Assembly (NCBI RefSeq): GCF_029504575.1
Contig: NZ_JAQFII010000001.1
Span: 6,207,001-6,271,000, forward strand
DNA length: 64,000 bases
Direction of reading: 5' to 3'
Origin: Streptomyces sp. SPB162
GTDB lineage: Bacteria > Actinomycetota > Actinomycetes > Streptomycetales > Streptomycetaceae
The notes beneath the pieces are model-generated. The model made no database searches. It saw only the letters and a program-made list of their open reading frames with translations, and was not told the origin of the DNA. This document shows positions 27,690-36,462 of the stretch, piece after piece. The number at the start of each line of letters is the position of its first letter. Positions within the stretch are counted from its first letter, which is position 1. The position numbers and the translations under genes were made by a program.

Positions 27690-28550
27690 ATGGTGACGTG
27701 TGCCCCCACCCATGACCCCCTCCGGCCCGGCGACCCGTCCCCGGGCCCGGTCGGCGCGGTGACCCCCCACGCCGCGAAGGCCCTGTCGCGGGAGCTGTTC
27801 ACCCGCCTGCGGGCCGAGGAGGAGGGCACCGCCCGGTACCAGCAGGTGCGGACGGCGCTGATCGAGATGAACCTCTCCCTGGTGCGGTTCATCGCCCGCC
27901 GGTTCCGCGGCCGGCCGGAGGAGTGGGATGACATCGTGCAGGTCGGCACGATCGGTCTGATCAAGGCCGTGGACCGCTTCGACGTGGCGCGCAACGTCGA
28001 GTTCAGCACCTTCGCGATCCCCTACATCGGCGGGGAGATCAAACGCTTCTTCCGCGACACCAGCTGGGCCGTGCACGTGCCCCGCAGCCTGCAGGAGCAG
28101 CGGATCGACCTGGCCCGCGCCCGTGACACCCTCACCGGACGGCAGGGCCGCGACCCCACGATCGCGGAGCTGGCGGCGCACATGCAGCGGTCGGTCGAGC
28201 AGGTCATCGAGGTGATGGTGGCCAGCAACGGCTACAGCACCGAGTGCCTGGACGCCGCCGGCGGCACCGGCCACTCCGACGACCACGCCCTGGCCCTGAC
28301 CGCCCGGTTGGGCGTGAGCGATCCGGCGCTGGAGAACATCGAGAACGTCCACGCCCTGAAGGCCCTCCTCGGCCGCCTCAACGCGCAGGAGCAGGCCCTG
28401 GTGCGACTGCGCTTCGGCCACGGCATGACCCAGACCCAGATCGGCGCGAAACTGGGCGTGTCCCAGATGCAGGTCTCCCGACTGCTGACCCGCGTCCTGA
28501 CCGCGCTGCGCGAGGGCATGCTCGCCGACGCTCCCTGCGACGACGCCTGA
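27690..28550 (+). CDS. SigB/SigF-family stress sigma factor, second paralog
   Basis: 286 residues from ATG 27690 (GAGGGCGGGA upstream). The organisation is the same as the factor at 20.8 kb: NLSLVRFIARRFRGRPEEWD, FSTFAIPYIGGEIKRFFRDT, VPRSLQEQRIDLARARDTL and MTQTQIGAKLGVSQMQVSRL. The two are clear paralogs that differ mostly at the N-terminus and in region 3. With katE, the Rieske enzyme and the CBM48 protein between them, they frame a stress block. No partner-switch gene is adjacent. Confidence 0.93.
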   Translation: MVTCAPTHDPLRPGDPSPGPVGAVTPHAAKALSRELFTRLRAEEEGTARYQQVRTALIEMNLSLVRFIARRFRGRPEEWDDIVQVGTIGLIKAVDRFDVARNVEFSTFAIPYIGGEIKRFFRDTSWAVHVPRSLQEQRIDLARARDTLTGRQGRDPTIAELAAHMQRSVEQVIEVMVASNGYSTECLDAAGGTGHSDDHALALTARLGVSDPALENIENVHALKALLGRLNAQEQALVRLRFGHGMTQTQIGAKLGVSQMQVSRLLTRVLTALREGMLADAPCDDA

Positions 28551-28588
28551 GCCCGCCCCCTCCCGCGGGGCATGCCCACCTCGGACCC

Positions 28589-28603
28589 ATCACGATTCGT
28601 GAT
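28589..28603. promoter_or_regulatory. Perfect 15-base dyad upstream of the tautomerase
   Basis: ATCACGATTCGTGAT is an exact 7-1-7 inverted repeat, 130 bases before the tautomerase ATG. It may be an operator. A related dyad, ATCACGGATTCCGTGAT, occurs at 53849-53865. Confidence 0.4.
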
Positions 28604-28732
28604 CGTTGCGAGAGTGGATTGCGTCTTGGCCGGTCATCGCCCCGGTGTTGGACTGGACCCACGACGGACTCCCGGCCCCAGCGGCCCGGAGCCGTGGTCC
28701 TTCGGTCCGACCTCGATCCCGCGGAGAACGCG

Positions 28733-28930
28733 ATGCCTCTCATCAACGTGCAGCAGACCCCCGGCAAGACCGCCGAGCAGAAGGCCGAGCTGGTCCGTGC
28801 GCTGACCGACGCGTACGTCGGGGCCACCGGCGGCAAGCCGGAGAGCGTGTGGGTGACCGTCCAGGAGATCGCCACCGACAGCTGGTCCATCGGCGGCGAC
28901 ACCCTGGCCGCCCGCGCCGCCGAGCGCTGA
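28733..28930 (+). CDS. 4-oxalocrotonate tautomerase-family protein
   Basis: 65 residues, the usual length of a single-subunit tautomerase. It starts MPLINVQQTPGKTAEQKAEL, so processing would expose the catalytic Pro1. GGAG lies shortly before the ATG. The substrate is unknown. It stands alone between the sigma factor and the exporter. Confidence 0.9.
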   Translation: MPLINVQQTPGKTAEQKAELVRALTDAYVGATGGKPESVWVTVQEIATDSWSIGGDTLAARAAER

Positions 28931-29035
28931 CCCGCGAGCCCCGGAGAACCACCGGCCGCCCGTCCCGCGACGCCGCTGCCGGCGGCATGGCCCGGCCACC
29001 ACCACGCGCCCCTGATATGGAAGTTGCCACGTGCC

Positions 29036-30319
29036 ATGAAGACCGCATCAACACGCACGCCCTACGCGCTGTTGCTCGCCGTCCTGTGCTCGCTGAACGC
29101 CGGGGGCCTGTTCGCCTCCGACATCAATCTGCCGGGCGTGCCGGCCACGGCGCATGCCTTCGGCACCCCGGTCGCGTCCGTGCAGTGGACGTTCAGCGCG
29201 TTCATGATCGGCATCGCGGTCTCACAGGCCGTCTACGGTCCGGTCTCGGACGCCTACGGCCGTAAGCGTGTCATCGTCTCCGGACTCGGACTGTTCGTCG
29301 TCGCCTCCGTGGTGTGCGCGGTGGCGCCCACGGTCGAGGTGTTCGGCGCCGGCCGGCTTCTGCAGGCGCTGGGCGCCGGTTCGGGGATGGTGCTCGGACG
29401 GGCCGTGATCAGCGACCTGTACGAGGCGAAGGAGGCGGCGCGGATGTTCGCCACCGTCATGCCGATCGTCGGCGTCTCCCCGTCCGTCGCCCCGCTGGTC
29501 GGTGGCTACCTGACGACGTACGTCTCCTGGCGCGCGCCGTTCGTGGTCACCGCCCTGATCGGTCTGTCGACCCTGCTCGTGATGGTCACCTCGATCCCCG
29601 AGAGCCTGCCGCCGGAACGACGCAGCAAGCACCTGCGTGCGACCCTCAAGGGCTATCCCACGCTGCTGAAGCGGCCGCTGTTCTGGGCCTACACCGTCAA
29701 CCTGGCGGTGGCGTACGGAGGTTACTTCGGCTATCTGGCGGCCTCCCCGCTGATCTTCGAGAAGATGGGCCTGGCCACCGAGACCACCAGCTACTGCTAC
29801 ATCACCGTCTCGGTCGCGTACGTCGCGGGCAACCTCACCTCGCGGACGCTGGTCCGCACGCGGCCCGTCGACCGGTTGCTCTGGACGGGCCACGGGTTCT
29901 TCCTGGCCGGGGCACTGATGATGCTGGGTCTGGGACTGAGCGGGGCCGGCGCGCATGGGGGCCTGCTGGTACTGGTCTTCATGCCGGTGATGACCTTCGG
30001 CAACGGCTTCCTGCTGCCGTTGTCGATGAGCGCGGGGGTGACGACCTTCCGGGCGGCCGCGGGTTCGGCCTCCGGTCTGATGGGCGCGCTCCAGCTGCTG
30101 GCCGCGTCGCTGGGAATCCTCCTTTCCAGCCGGTTGCCCGCGGGCGACCTGTTCGCCCTGGGCTGGTTCGTCGTGGGCGCCGCGTCGCTGGGAATCCTCG
30201 CCTTCGCGTTCTTCCTTTCGCTGGCGGCCCGGCAGGCCGGCGGCCTGCGGGATCGGGCCGATGAAACTCTTGGTGACGACGACCGGGCCGGCGATTTGCA
30301 AAGCGTGACGGCCGGGTAA
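29036..30319 (+). CDS. MFS drug-resistance transporter (Bcr/CflA type)
   Basis: 427 residues from ATG 29036; TTG 29024 would add four. There are twelve hydrophobic segments. The loop GPVSDAYGRKRVIVSG is the MFS motif A between TM2 and TM3, and RLLQALGAGSGMVLGRAVIS is the TM4-region motif of proton-driven exporters. It probably exports a small molecule or drug. It precedes a LysR gene in the same direction by 143 bases and may be the transport arm of the metabolic cluster that follows, or an independent pair. Confidence 0.9.
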   Translation: MKTASTRTPYALLLAVLCSLNAGGLFASDINLPGVPATAHAFGTPVASVQWTFSAFMIGIAVSQAVYGPVSDAYGRKRVIVSGLGLFVVASVVCAVAPTVEVFGAGRLLQALGAGSGMVLGRAVISDLYEAKEAARMFATVMPIVGVSPSVAPLVGGYLTTYVSWRAPFVVTALIGLSTLLVMVTSIPESLPPERRSKHLRATLKGYPTLLKRPLFWAYTVNLAVAYGGYFGYLAASPLIFEKMGLATETTSYCYITVSVAYVAGNLTSRTLVRTRPVDRLLWTGHGFFLAGALMMLGLGLSGAGAHGGLLVLVFMPVMTFGNGFLLPLSMSAGVTTFRAAAGSASGLMGALQLLAASLGILLSSRLPAGDLFALGWFVVGAASLGILAFAFFLSLAARQAGGLRDRADETLGDDDRAGDLQSVTAG

Positions 30320-30462
30320 ATAGCGCAGGACATTGTGGCGGCGGCCCCGACTGATGACGGGTGCCGCTCCGCGGTGTGCGATAATTCCCCCCGCGGCGGT
30401 TCCGAAGGCAGAATATTTCGCTGTTCAACGAAAGGGATCGCCCTGCGGATGAGGGGGATCCT

Positions 30463-31383
30463 ATGGAATTGCGCCAGATTCAGTACTTCATCGCGGTCGC
30501 GGAGGAGTTGCATTTCGGCCGGGCGGCCGAGCGGCTGCACATAGGCCAGCCCGCGGTCAGCCAGCAGGTGCGCCGACTGGAGCGGGAACTGCGCACGCAG
30601 CTCTTCGACCGGACCGGCCGTACCGTCACTCTCACCCCGGCCGGTGAGGCACTGCTGCCGGAGGGCCGCGACCTGCTGAAGGCGCTGGACCGGTTCGCCG
30701 CCAAGGCCGAACGGCTGGCCGCACGGAACGAGGCCACCCTCCGGGTGGGTATCAGCTCCGCCCTGGGCCGGCGGCTGGACTACTTCCTGGACGCGCTGCC
30801 CGACTCCGGCTCCGGCATCCGCTTCGAGTTCCAGACCCTCGACGCCCACACCCGCCTGGCGGAGGTGCGTGCCGGGCGGCTCGACGCGGCCTTCATCCGG
30901 GGTATCGAAAGCGCCGCCGGCCTGCGCCTCCTCACCCTCTGGTACGAGCCCCTGGTCGTCGCGCTGCCGGCCGCGCACCCGCTGGCCGAGCGCGGCCGCC
31001 TGGAGCTGGCCGATCTGGCCGAGCTGCCGCTGCGCCTCGCCTCCCGCGCCGAGAACCCGGTGCTCTTCGACGCCGTCGTCGCGGCCTGCGGGAAGGCGGG
31101 GTTCGAGCCCACCGTGGGCCCGCCCTCCACCGAGCTCCAGGACACCCTCGCCGATATCGGCGCGGGCGCCGCCGGCTGGACGCTCATGTACCCGACGGCC
31201 GCCGAGACGGTTTCCTCCCGCCGCATCGCACTGCTTCCGCTCAATGGCGAACCCATCACCATGCGCATGTTTCTCGCTCTACGAGAAAACGCCGACCCCG
31301 AACGCCTGAGGTTGCTGACGGAAACAAGTACGCAGGTGCGCCGGAAAGTTGCCGAGGAGAATCCGCGGGATCGCCGGGGCTGA
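30463..31383 (+). CDS. LysR-family transcriptional regulator
   Basis: 306 residues. The N-terminal LysR HTH is MELRQIQYFIAVAEELHFGR, then AERLHIGQPAVSQQVRRLER; the effector-binding fold starts near residue 90 (TLRVGISSALG). GAGGGGGAT precedes the ATG. The gene lies between the MFS exporter and the aldolase cluster. The 287 bases after it are AT-richer than the rest and hold near-repeats (TCCAGTGTTCG / TCCGGTGTTCG), where it could act on the cluster (inference). Confidence 0.9.
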   Translation: MELRQIQYFIAVAEELHFGRAAERLHIGQPAVSQQVRRLERELRTQLFDRTGRTVTLTPAGEALLPEGRDLLKALDRFAAKAERLAARNEATLRVGISSALGRRLDYFLDALPDSGSGIRFEFQTLDAHTRLAEVRAGRLDAAFIRGIESAAGLRLLTLWYEPLVVALPAAHPLAERGRLELADLAELPLRLASRAENPVLFDAVVAACGKAGFEPTVGPPSTELQDTLADIGAGAAGWTLMYPTAAETVSSRRIALLPLNGEPITMRMFLALRENADPERLRLLTETSTQVRRKVAEENPRDRRG

Positions 31384-31670
31384 CTCTTTACTTCGGCATT
31401 GCGGAGCGTCGGCGGGCGTGTGATACGTTCTTGAGCAACGAGCTTCCAGTGTTCGTCTCAGCTCCGGTGTTCGATTCGCCGAAGTCTTTTACCGGCTGAA
31501 GAGTATTGATGGCTGAACCGGAAGTTCGCCAACGGGGTGGTAATGCGGGATTCTTTTAGATTCCGCCTGAATGGCGTGTTGCTTTCTTTTGTCAATCCGT
31601 CGTGTCGCGACGGATCTCACGCGCCGAGTGTCACCCCGCCAACCGCGTTCACCATTTTTGGAGGGGAAAG

Positions 31671-32279
31671 ATGATCGTCAATCTTGACGTGACGCTGCGC
31701 GATGGGGGCTACCGGAACAACTTCGACTTCCCGGTCGAGTACGCGCTGCACCACGCTCGGGAGAGCGTCGCGGCCGGCATGGAATGGGTCGAGATCGGCT
31801 ACCGCAACGGTTCGTTCAAACCCAAGCCAGGGATCGGTCGCACCGGCGTCGGAGCGGACGACTACATACGCGCCGTCGCCGAGGTCGTCCCACCTGACCG
31901 TCTCTGCATGATCCTGCACCCGAAGAACATCACCGAGGACGACCTCCCGCGGATGTACGAGGCCGGTATCCGCCTCGTACGGTTCTGCCTGCCCTCCGGC
32001 ACACCCGAGCCGGCACTCGCCCTGCTCTCGCGGGCCGCCGAGCTGGGTTTCACCACCACGGTCAACATCACCCGGGTCAGCCAGTTGGACCGGCGCCGGC
32101 TGGTCGAGCTCGCCGCGATGTCAGGCGACGCCGGTGCGGACGTGGTCTACCTGGCCGACTCCAACGGCAGCATGCTGCCGAGTGAGGTGTCCCAACTCGT
32201 CACGCTGGTGGGCTCGGTGACCGACGCGGCCGTCGGCCTGCACGCCCACAACAACCTGGGCCTGGCGCTGGCGCCGTAG
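31671..32279 (+). CDS. HMGL/DmpG-like aldolase, apparently truncated
   Basis: 202 residues from ATG 31671 (GGAGGGGAAAG upstream). The HMG-CoA lyase/4-hydroxy-2-oxovalerate aldolase barrel begins with LDVTLRDGGYRNNFDF (metal and catalytic Asp region), continues with EWVEIGYRNGSF and VVYLADSNGSM, and reaches the metal-binding HAHNNLGLAL at residues 192-201. It then stops at once (TAG 32277-32279). Relatives run some 60 to 100 residues further, so the end of the barrel is missing. The 3' side is followed directly by a hydrolase-like fragment, as if a deletion joined two genes. Activity is doubtful unless the shortened form is genuine. Confidence 0.75.
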   Translation: MIVNLDVTLRDGGYRNNFDFPVEYALHHARESVAAGMEWVEIGYRNGSFKPKPGIGRTGVGADDYIRAVAEVVPPDRLCMILHPKNITEDDLPRMYEAGIRLVRFCLPSGTPEPALALLSRAAELGFTTTVNITRVSQLDRRRLVELAAMSGDAGADVVYLADSNGSMLPSEVSQLVTLVGSVTDAAVGLHAHNNLGLALAP

Positions 32280-32281
32280 GG

Positions 32282-32569
32282 CCGCAGCCGGCGTCACCGG
32301 GGGAGGAGGCGGCCGGACGGCGCTTGTCCGCCGGGCTGCGGCTGCTGCGCGACGCCGATGTCCGGGCGCCCGTACAGGAGTTCCCCGGTCATCTGCTGCA
32401 CGTCTACGGCGAGCAGTCGCTGCTCGTCCGGCGCAAGCACCTGGCCACCGGCCCCGGACCGCGGCACCGGCTCGTGGGCATCCCGCAGGCCGGAATGCGC
32501 CCGCACGCTGACCAACCGACCCTCACCCGAGACGTCGTCGCCCGCTTCCTGGGAGCTGAAGAGTCATGA
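32282..32569 (+). pseudogene. C-terminal remnant of an alpha/beta hydrolase
   Basis: The frame ending at 32569 reads FPGHLLHVYGEQSLLVRRKH, then HRLVGIPQAGMRPHADQP and VVARFLGAEES. This resembles the last ~80 residues of an alpha/beta hydrolase, from the acid-bearing strand to the His-bearing loop (here AGMRPH). The nucleophile elbow and everything before it are absent. A TTG at 32324 gives a possible 81-residue product. The stop overlaps the next gene (ATGA), which suggests the original gene was coupled to it. Family call from partial sequence only. Confidence 0.45.
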
Positions 32570-34797
32570 ACCGCAAGACCGTCGCGGTCCTGCCCGGCGA
32601 CGGAATCGGGCCGGAAGTCCTGGACGCCGCACTGCCGGTGCTCGACGCCCTCGGCCTGCCCGTCGACCTGGAGTTCGGTGACATCGGCTGGGACTGCTGG
32701 CGCACCGAGGGCACTCCCGTCCCCGACCGCACCTGGGAGCTGATCGCCCGCAGCGACGCCGTCCTGCTCGGCGCCACGACCAGCAAGCCGCGCCGCGAGG
32801 CACTGGCGGAACTGGCGCCGGAGCTGCGTGAACGCGCCCCGCAGTACCTCTCGCCCATCATCCAACTCCGGCAGCGCCTGGACCTGTTCGCCAATCTGCG
32901 GCCGGTGGAGAACTACCTCGGCGGCGGTACCCCGTACCGCTTCTGCGTCGTGCGGGAGAACACCGAGGGCCTGTACGCGGGCCTGGACTGGAACCACGTA
33001 CCGGATGCCATGTGGCCGCTGGTGGCCGAGCACCCCAACGCCCGCCGCAGCGGACGCTCCGGCACCACCGCCGCCATCCGGCTCCAGACCTCGCACGGCC
33101 TGGACCGCATCCTGCGCTTCGCCTTCGACACGGCGCGCAGGGACGGCTACGAGCGCGTCACCCTCGCCGACAAGCCCAACGTCCTTCGGCAGAGCAGCGC
33201 GTACGTGCTGGAACGGCTGGAGGCGATCGCCGCCGACTACCCGGAGATCCCCTTCGAGGTCCTGAACGTGGACGCCGTCGCGCTGTGGATGACACGCCGT
33301 CCCGAGCGCTTCGGCGTAATCGTCGCCGAGAACATGTTCGGCGACATCCTCTCGGACCTCGGCGGCGGCGTGATGGGCGGGCTGGGCCTGGCGCCCAGCG
33401 CCAACATCGGCGAGGCCGGCAACTACTTCGAGCCGGTGCACGGCAGCGCACCGGCGATGGCCGGACACGGGCGCGCCAACCCCGTCGCGGCCTTCCTCAC
33501 CATCGGCATGATGCTCGAACACCTCGGATTCCCGGGTGAGGCGGGCAGCATCCGGGACGCCGTCCGGCATGTCATCCGCCGGCGTGACCGGGTCACCTAC
33601 GACCTGGGCGGCAGCGCCACCACCACCGAGGCGGCCCAGGCCGTCATCGACGCCGGCCGCGCGGTCCCGCACACCCCGACCGCCGCCGTCGTCACCATCG
33701 GCGACGAACTGCTCCGCGGCGACCTGGAGGACTCCAACGCCGGCAGCGCCTCCCGGATGCTGGGGGAGCGCGGCATTCCGGTGCGCGTCCGCCACACCAT
33801 CGGTGACGACGAGACCACCATCGCCGACGCCATCCGCCCCTGCATCGGCCGTGACGACGTGATCGTCGTGATGGGCGGGCTCGGCCCCACCTCCGATGAC
33901 GTCACCCGTGGTGCCGTGGCCCGCGCGCTCGGACGCCCGCTGGAGCACCGCGAGGAGGCATGGCAGGGCGTCGTGGAACGCCTCACCCGCTTCGGCGTTG
34001 CCATCCATGACGACAACCGCCGTCAGGCACTCTTCGCGGAGGGCGCCGACCTGCTGCCGAACGCCAACGGGACGGCGGGGGGTTGCCGCATCGATGCCCA
34101 GGGCAGCACCGTGATCATGCTCCCCGGCCCGCCGAAGGAGTGCCTGCCGATGCTGGAGGCGGTCCTGCGCGACGGCCTGCCGCACCTCCCCGAGCCGCCC
34201 GAGACGGTCACCCTCTTCCGCCGCACGCTCGGCATCATCGAGGCGGACGCGGCGGCCGTGGTCGACGCGCTCGTCAAGGACAGCGGGGTGGCGGTCAAAC
34301 CCGCGTACCGGTGGCACTATCCGTATGTCGACATCCGGCTCAGCTGCCCGCCCGAGGTCGCGCCGGACATGGTCGAGTGGCTGGACAAGGCGCTCGCGGA
34401 CCACATCGTCACCGACCGGGACCGCACGGCCGTCCAGGAGCTGGCGCCGCTGCTCGACCGGCACGACCTCGGCCTGGACCTCGACGACCGGCTCACCGGC
34501 GACGCCTTCGCGCGCGAGCTGGCACGCGAACGGCCGGCCGGCGGCGGCACGGGCACACTCCAGGTCTCCCTGTCCGGGATCTGGGAGGGCGGAGACCGCA
34601 CGACGCACAGCGGAACGGTCGCTCTCACCTGCACCGTCCGCGACGAGACCGGCGAGCGAACCGACGAGCTGACCATCCCCAACCGCGGTGACGAAGTCAC
34701 CGCGTACTTCGTCCAGTTCGCGGCCTGGTCCCTCACCCGGCGCCTCACCGGACGCCACCGCACCCGCACCCGCACCCGTACGGAGGAATCCGCATGA
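32566..34797 (+). CDS. Fusion of an isopropylmalate/isocitrate-dehydrogenase domain with a CinA-like protein
   Basis: 743 residues in three parts. Residues 1 to ~365 are a decarboxylating beta-hydroxyacid dehydrogenase: AVLPGDGIGPEVL, LSPIIQLRQRLDLFANLRPV, VVRENTEGLYAG, VAENMFGDILSDLGGG, VHGSAPAMAGHGRANP. Residues ~372 to ~600 are a CinA-type MoCF domain: AVVTIGDELLRGDLEDSNA, VVMGGLGPTSDDVTRGAVAR, VIMLPGPPKECLPML. Residues ~630-735 resemble a degenerate CinA C-terminal (PncC) domain: LTGDAFARELA, LSGIWEGGDRTTHSGTVAL, but the AESCTGG-type active-site motif is gone. I know of no characterised protein with this order. It is coupled by ATGA to both neighbours. Confidence 0.88.
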   Translation: MNRKTVAVLPGDGIGPEVLDAALPVLDALGLPVDLEFGDIGWDCWRTEGTPVPDRTWELIARSDAVLLGATTSKPRREALAELAPELRERAPQYLSPIIQLRQRLDLFANLRPVENYLGGGTPYRFCVVRENTEGLYAGLDWNHVPDAMWPLVAEHPNARRSGRSGTTAAIRLQTSHGLDRILRFAFDTARRDGYERVTLADKPNVLRQSSAYVLERLEAIAADYPEIPFEVLNVDAVALWMTRRPERFGVIVAENMFGDILSDLGGGVMGGLGLAPSANIGEAGNYFEPVHGSAPAMAGHGRANPVAAFLTIGMMLEHLGFPGEAGSIRDAVRHVIRRRDRVTYDLGGSATTTEAAQAVIDAGRAVPHTPTAAVVTIGDELLRGDLEDSNAGSASRMLGERGIPVRVRHTIGDDETTIADAIRPCIGRDDVIVVMGGLGPTSDDVTRGAVARALGRPLEHREEAWQGVVERLTRFGVAIHDDNRRQALFAEGADLLPNANGTAGGCRIDAQGSTVIMLPGPPKECLPMLEAVLRDGLPHLPEPPETVTLFRRTLGIIEADAAAVVDALVKDSGVAVKPAYRWHYPYVDIRLSCPPEVAPDMVEWLDKALADHIVTDRDRTAVQELAPLLDRHDLGLDLDDRLTGDAFARELARERPAGGGTGTLQVSLSGIWEGGDRTTHSGTVALTCTVRDETGERTDELTIPNRGDEVTAYFVQFAAWSLTRRLTGRHRTRTRTRTEESA

Positions 34798-35498
34798 CCG
34801 CCGCCGCCATCGCCCCCGCCGACACCGAAGCGTTGCGCGAGCGCCTGTCCCACCTGGACACCGCCGCCCTCTCCGACGCCATGGACAGCCTGCGCACCCC
34901 GCCCTTCGTGCTGCCCGGCATCGCGACCCGCACCCCGGGCACCGTCGCCTGCGGACCCGCCTTCACGGTCCGCTACCGCGCCATCGACGACGAGACCGCG
35001 TTCCACAACGCCGCCAACTACATCGACGACGTTCCGGCCGGTTCGGTCGTCGTCGTCGACAACGGCGGCAGCCGCACCTGCACCAACTGGGGCTCCCTGC
35101 TGAGCTCGGTCGCCCGGCACCGCGGTATCTCCGGCACGGTCGTCCACGGCTCGGTGCGCGACGTGCAGGAGAGCCGGACCGCCGGGTACCCGCTGTTCAG
35201 CACCGATGTGACGATGGTCAGCGGCAAGAACCGGGTGGTGCTCGACCGCACCGGCGTCGAAGTCGACGTCGCCGGCACCCCCGTCGCTCCGGGCGACTGG
35301 ATCATGGCCGACGACAACGGCGCGCTGCGCATCCCCGCGGCCCTCGTCGCCGAGGTCGTCCGCCGCGCCGAAGCGGTGGAGCGTACCGAGTCCCGCATCC
35401 GGCGGGCCGCGCTCGGCGGCGGCCGGCTGGACGAGGCACGAGCCCGCTTCGGCTACGCCCGTCCGTGGGAAGAAGGGGGCGAAGATGACCACCGCTGA
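34794..35498 (+). CDS. RraA-family (HMG/CHA-type) aldolase-like protein
   Basis: 234 residues, one RraA/DlpA fold: LDTAALSDAMDSL, NYIDDVPAGSVVVVDNGG, NWGSLLSSVARHRGISGTVV, HGSVRDVQES, DWIMADDNGALRIP. The G-x20-RD-x2-E signature of class II pyruvate aldolases (4-hydroxy-4-methyl-2-oxoglutarate/oxaloacetate type) is kept in GSVRDVQES, so divalent-metal aldolase or decarboxylase activity is plausible, rather than RNase E inhibition. It is coupled to the dehydrogenase-CinA gene (ATGA) and overlaps the next gene by 14 bases. Confidence 0.87.
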   Translation: MTAAAIAPADTEALRERLSHLDTAALSDAMDSLRTPPFVLPGIATRTPGTVACGPAFTVRYRAIDDETAFHNAANYIDDVPAGSVVVVDNGGSRTCTNWGSLLSSVARHRGISGTVVHGSVRDVQESRTAGYPLFSTDVTMVSGKNRVVLDRTGVEVDVAGTPVAPGDWIMADDNGALRIPAALVAEVVRRAEAVERTESRIRRAALGGGRLDEARARFGYARPWEEGGEDDHR

Positions 35499-36384
35499 AC
35501 CTGCCGTTGTCGCGGAGCGGACCATCGTGCCGCGCCCGGAGGACGCCCGCTTCATCGACGTCCACTACCACGTCGGCCCCGATGCCTATCTGCGCCGGCA
35601 CAGCGCGGCCGGCGCCGGGTCGATCTACGCCGAGCACGGCGGCTGGGTCGTCCTCAAGAACCATCTGGGCTCCACCGCGGCCCAGGCGTGGGAGGCCCGC
35701 AGGCAGGGACTGCCCGTCTCCGGTTCGATCGTCCTGAACGACCTGGCCGGCGGCTTCGACCCACGCGCCGTCGAGCAGGCCGTCATCCAGCACGGCGACG
35801 ACAGCGGCCTGCGGCTGATCGTCCACCTCCCCACGGTCACCGGCCGCACCCACCGCAGCCGCCTGACCCGCACCCCCGCCCATCCGCTCCTCGCCGACGG
35901 CATGCGCCCGCTCACCGTCACGGACGACCGCAACGCGCTGCGCGCCGAGGTCCGCGAACTCCTGTGCGCGGCACGGGACCTGCCGGTGGTCATCTCCACC
36001 GGCCACGCCGACGGTCACGAGGTGCGGCTGTTGGTCGACGAGGCCGTTCGGCTCGGTCTGCCGCGCCTCATGCTCAACCAGCCTGCCAACCCCATGACCG
36101 GGTTGACCTGCAAGGACCTGGTAGAGGTGGCGTCCGCCGAGCAGGTCTGGACCGAGCAGACCGCCCTCACCCGACTCCTCGAATATCAGGACTGGACCGA
36201 CTTCGCCGACGTCCTGTCCCTCCTCCCCAGGACGGTCTACAGCTCCGACCTCGGCCAGCCCTCCCAGCCGGACATCGAGTCCTGGCTGGTCTGGAGCCGG
36301 ACCGTCTTCGACGAGGCCGGGCTGACGCCCGAGCGCGTCGCGGAGGTCACCCACGCCGCGCCCCTGGAGATGCTGAGCCTGTAA
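35485..36384 (+). CDS. DUF6282-like metal-dependent hydrolase
   Basis: 299 residues. It is an amidohydrolase-type barrel in outline: FIDVHYHVGPDAYLRRH gives the HxH of strand 1, then VVLKNHLGSTA with a carboxylation-type Lys, VISTGHADGHEV, LPRLMLNQPANPMTG and VYSSDLGQP with a late Asp. These suit a DUF6282/PHP-like metal hydrolase; the substrate is unknown. It is the last gene of the cluster. The start overlaps the RraA gene by 14 bases, with GAAGAAGGGGGCG upstream. It is the last intact gene left of the island repeat. Confidence 0.75.
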   Translation: MTTAEPAVVAERTIVPRPEDARFIDVHYHVGPDAYLRRHSAAGAGSIYAEHGGWVVLKNHLGSTAAQAWEARRQGLPVSGSIVLNDLAGGFDPRAVEQAVIQHGDDSGLRLIVHLPTVTGRTHRSRLTRTPAHPLLADGMRPLTVTDDRNALRAEVRELLCAARDLPVVISTGHADGHEVRLLVDEAVRLGLPRLMLNQPANPMTGLTCKDLVEVASAEQVWTEQTALTRLLEYQDWTDFADVLSLLPRTVYSSDLGQPSQPDIESWLVWSRTVFDEAGLTPERVAEVTHAAPLEMLSL

Positions 36385-36462
36385 CCGCACCGCGTGCCCA
36401 CCCGCCCGCGCTTCCGCCCGCGCGGCCATGACCCCCTCATGGGGCGGTCGTGCGGTGGGAGC

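Noticed and set aside
36430..36438. GACCCCCTC shared near both 24-bp repeats as part of the att site
   Set aside because: Nine bases of simple sequence, with different spacing to the repeat at each end (25 and 28 bases); may be chance.
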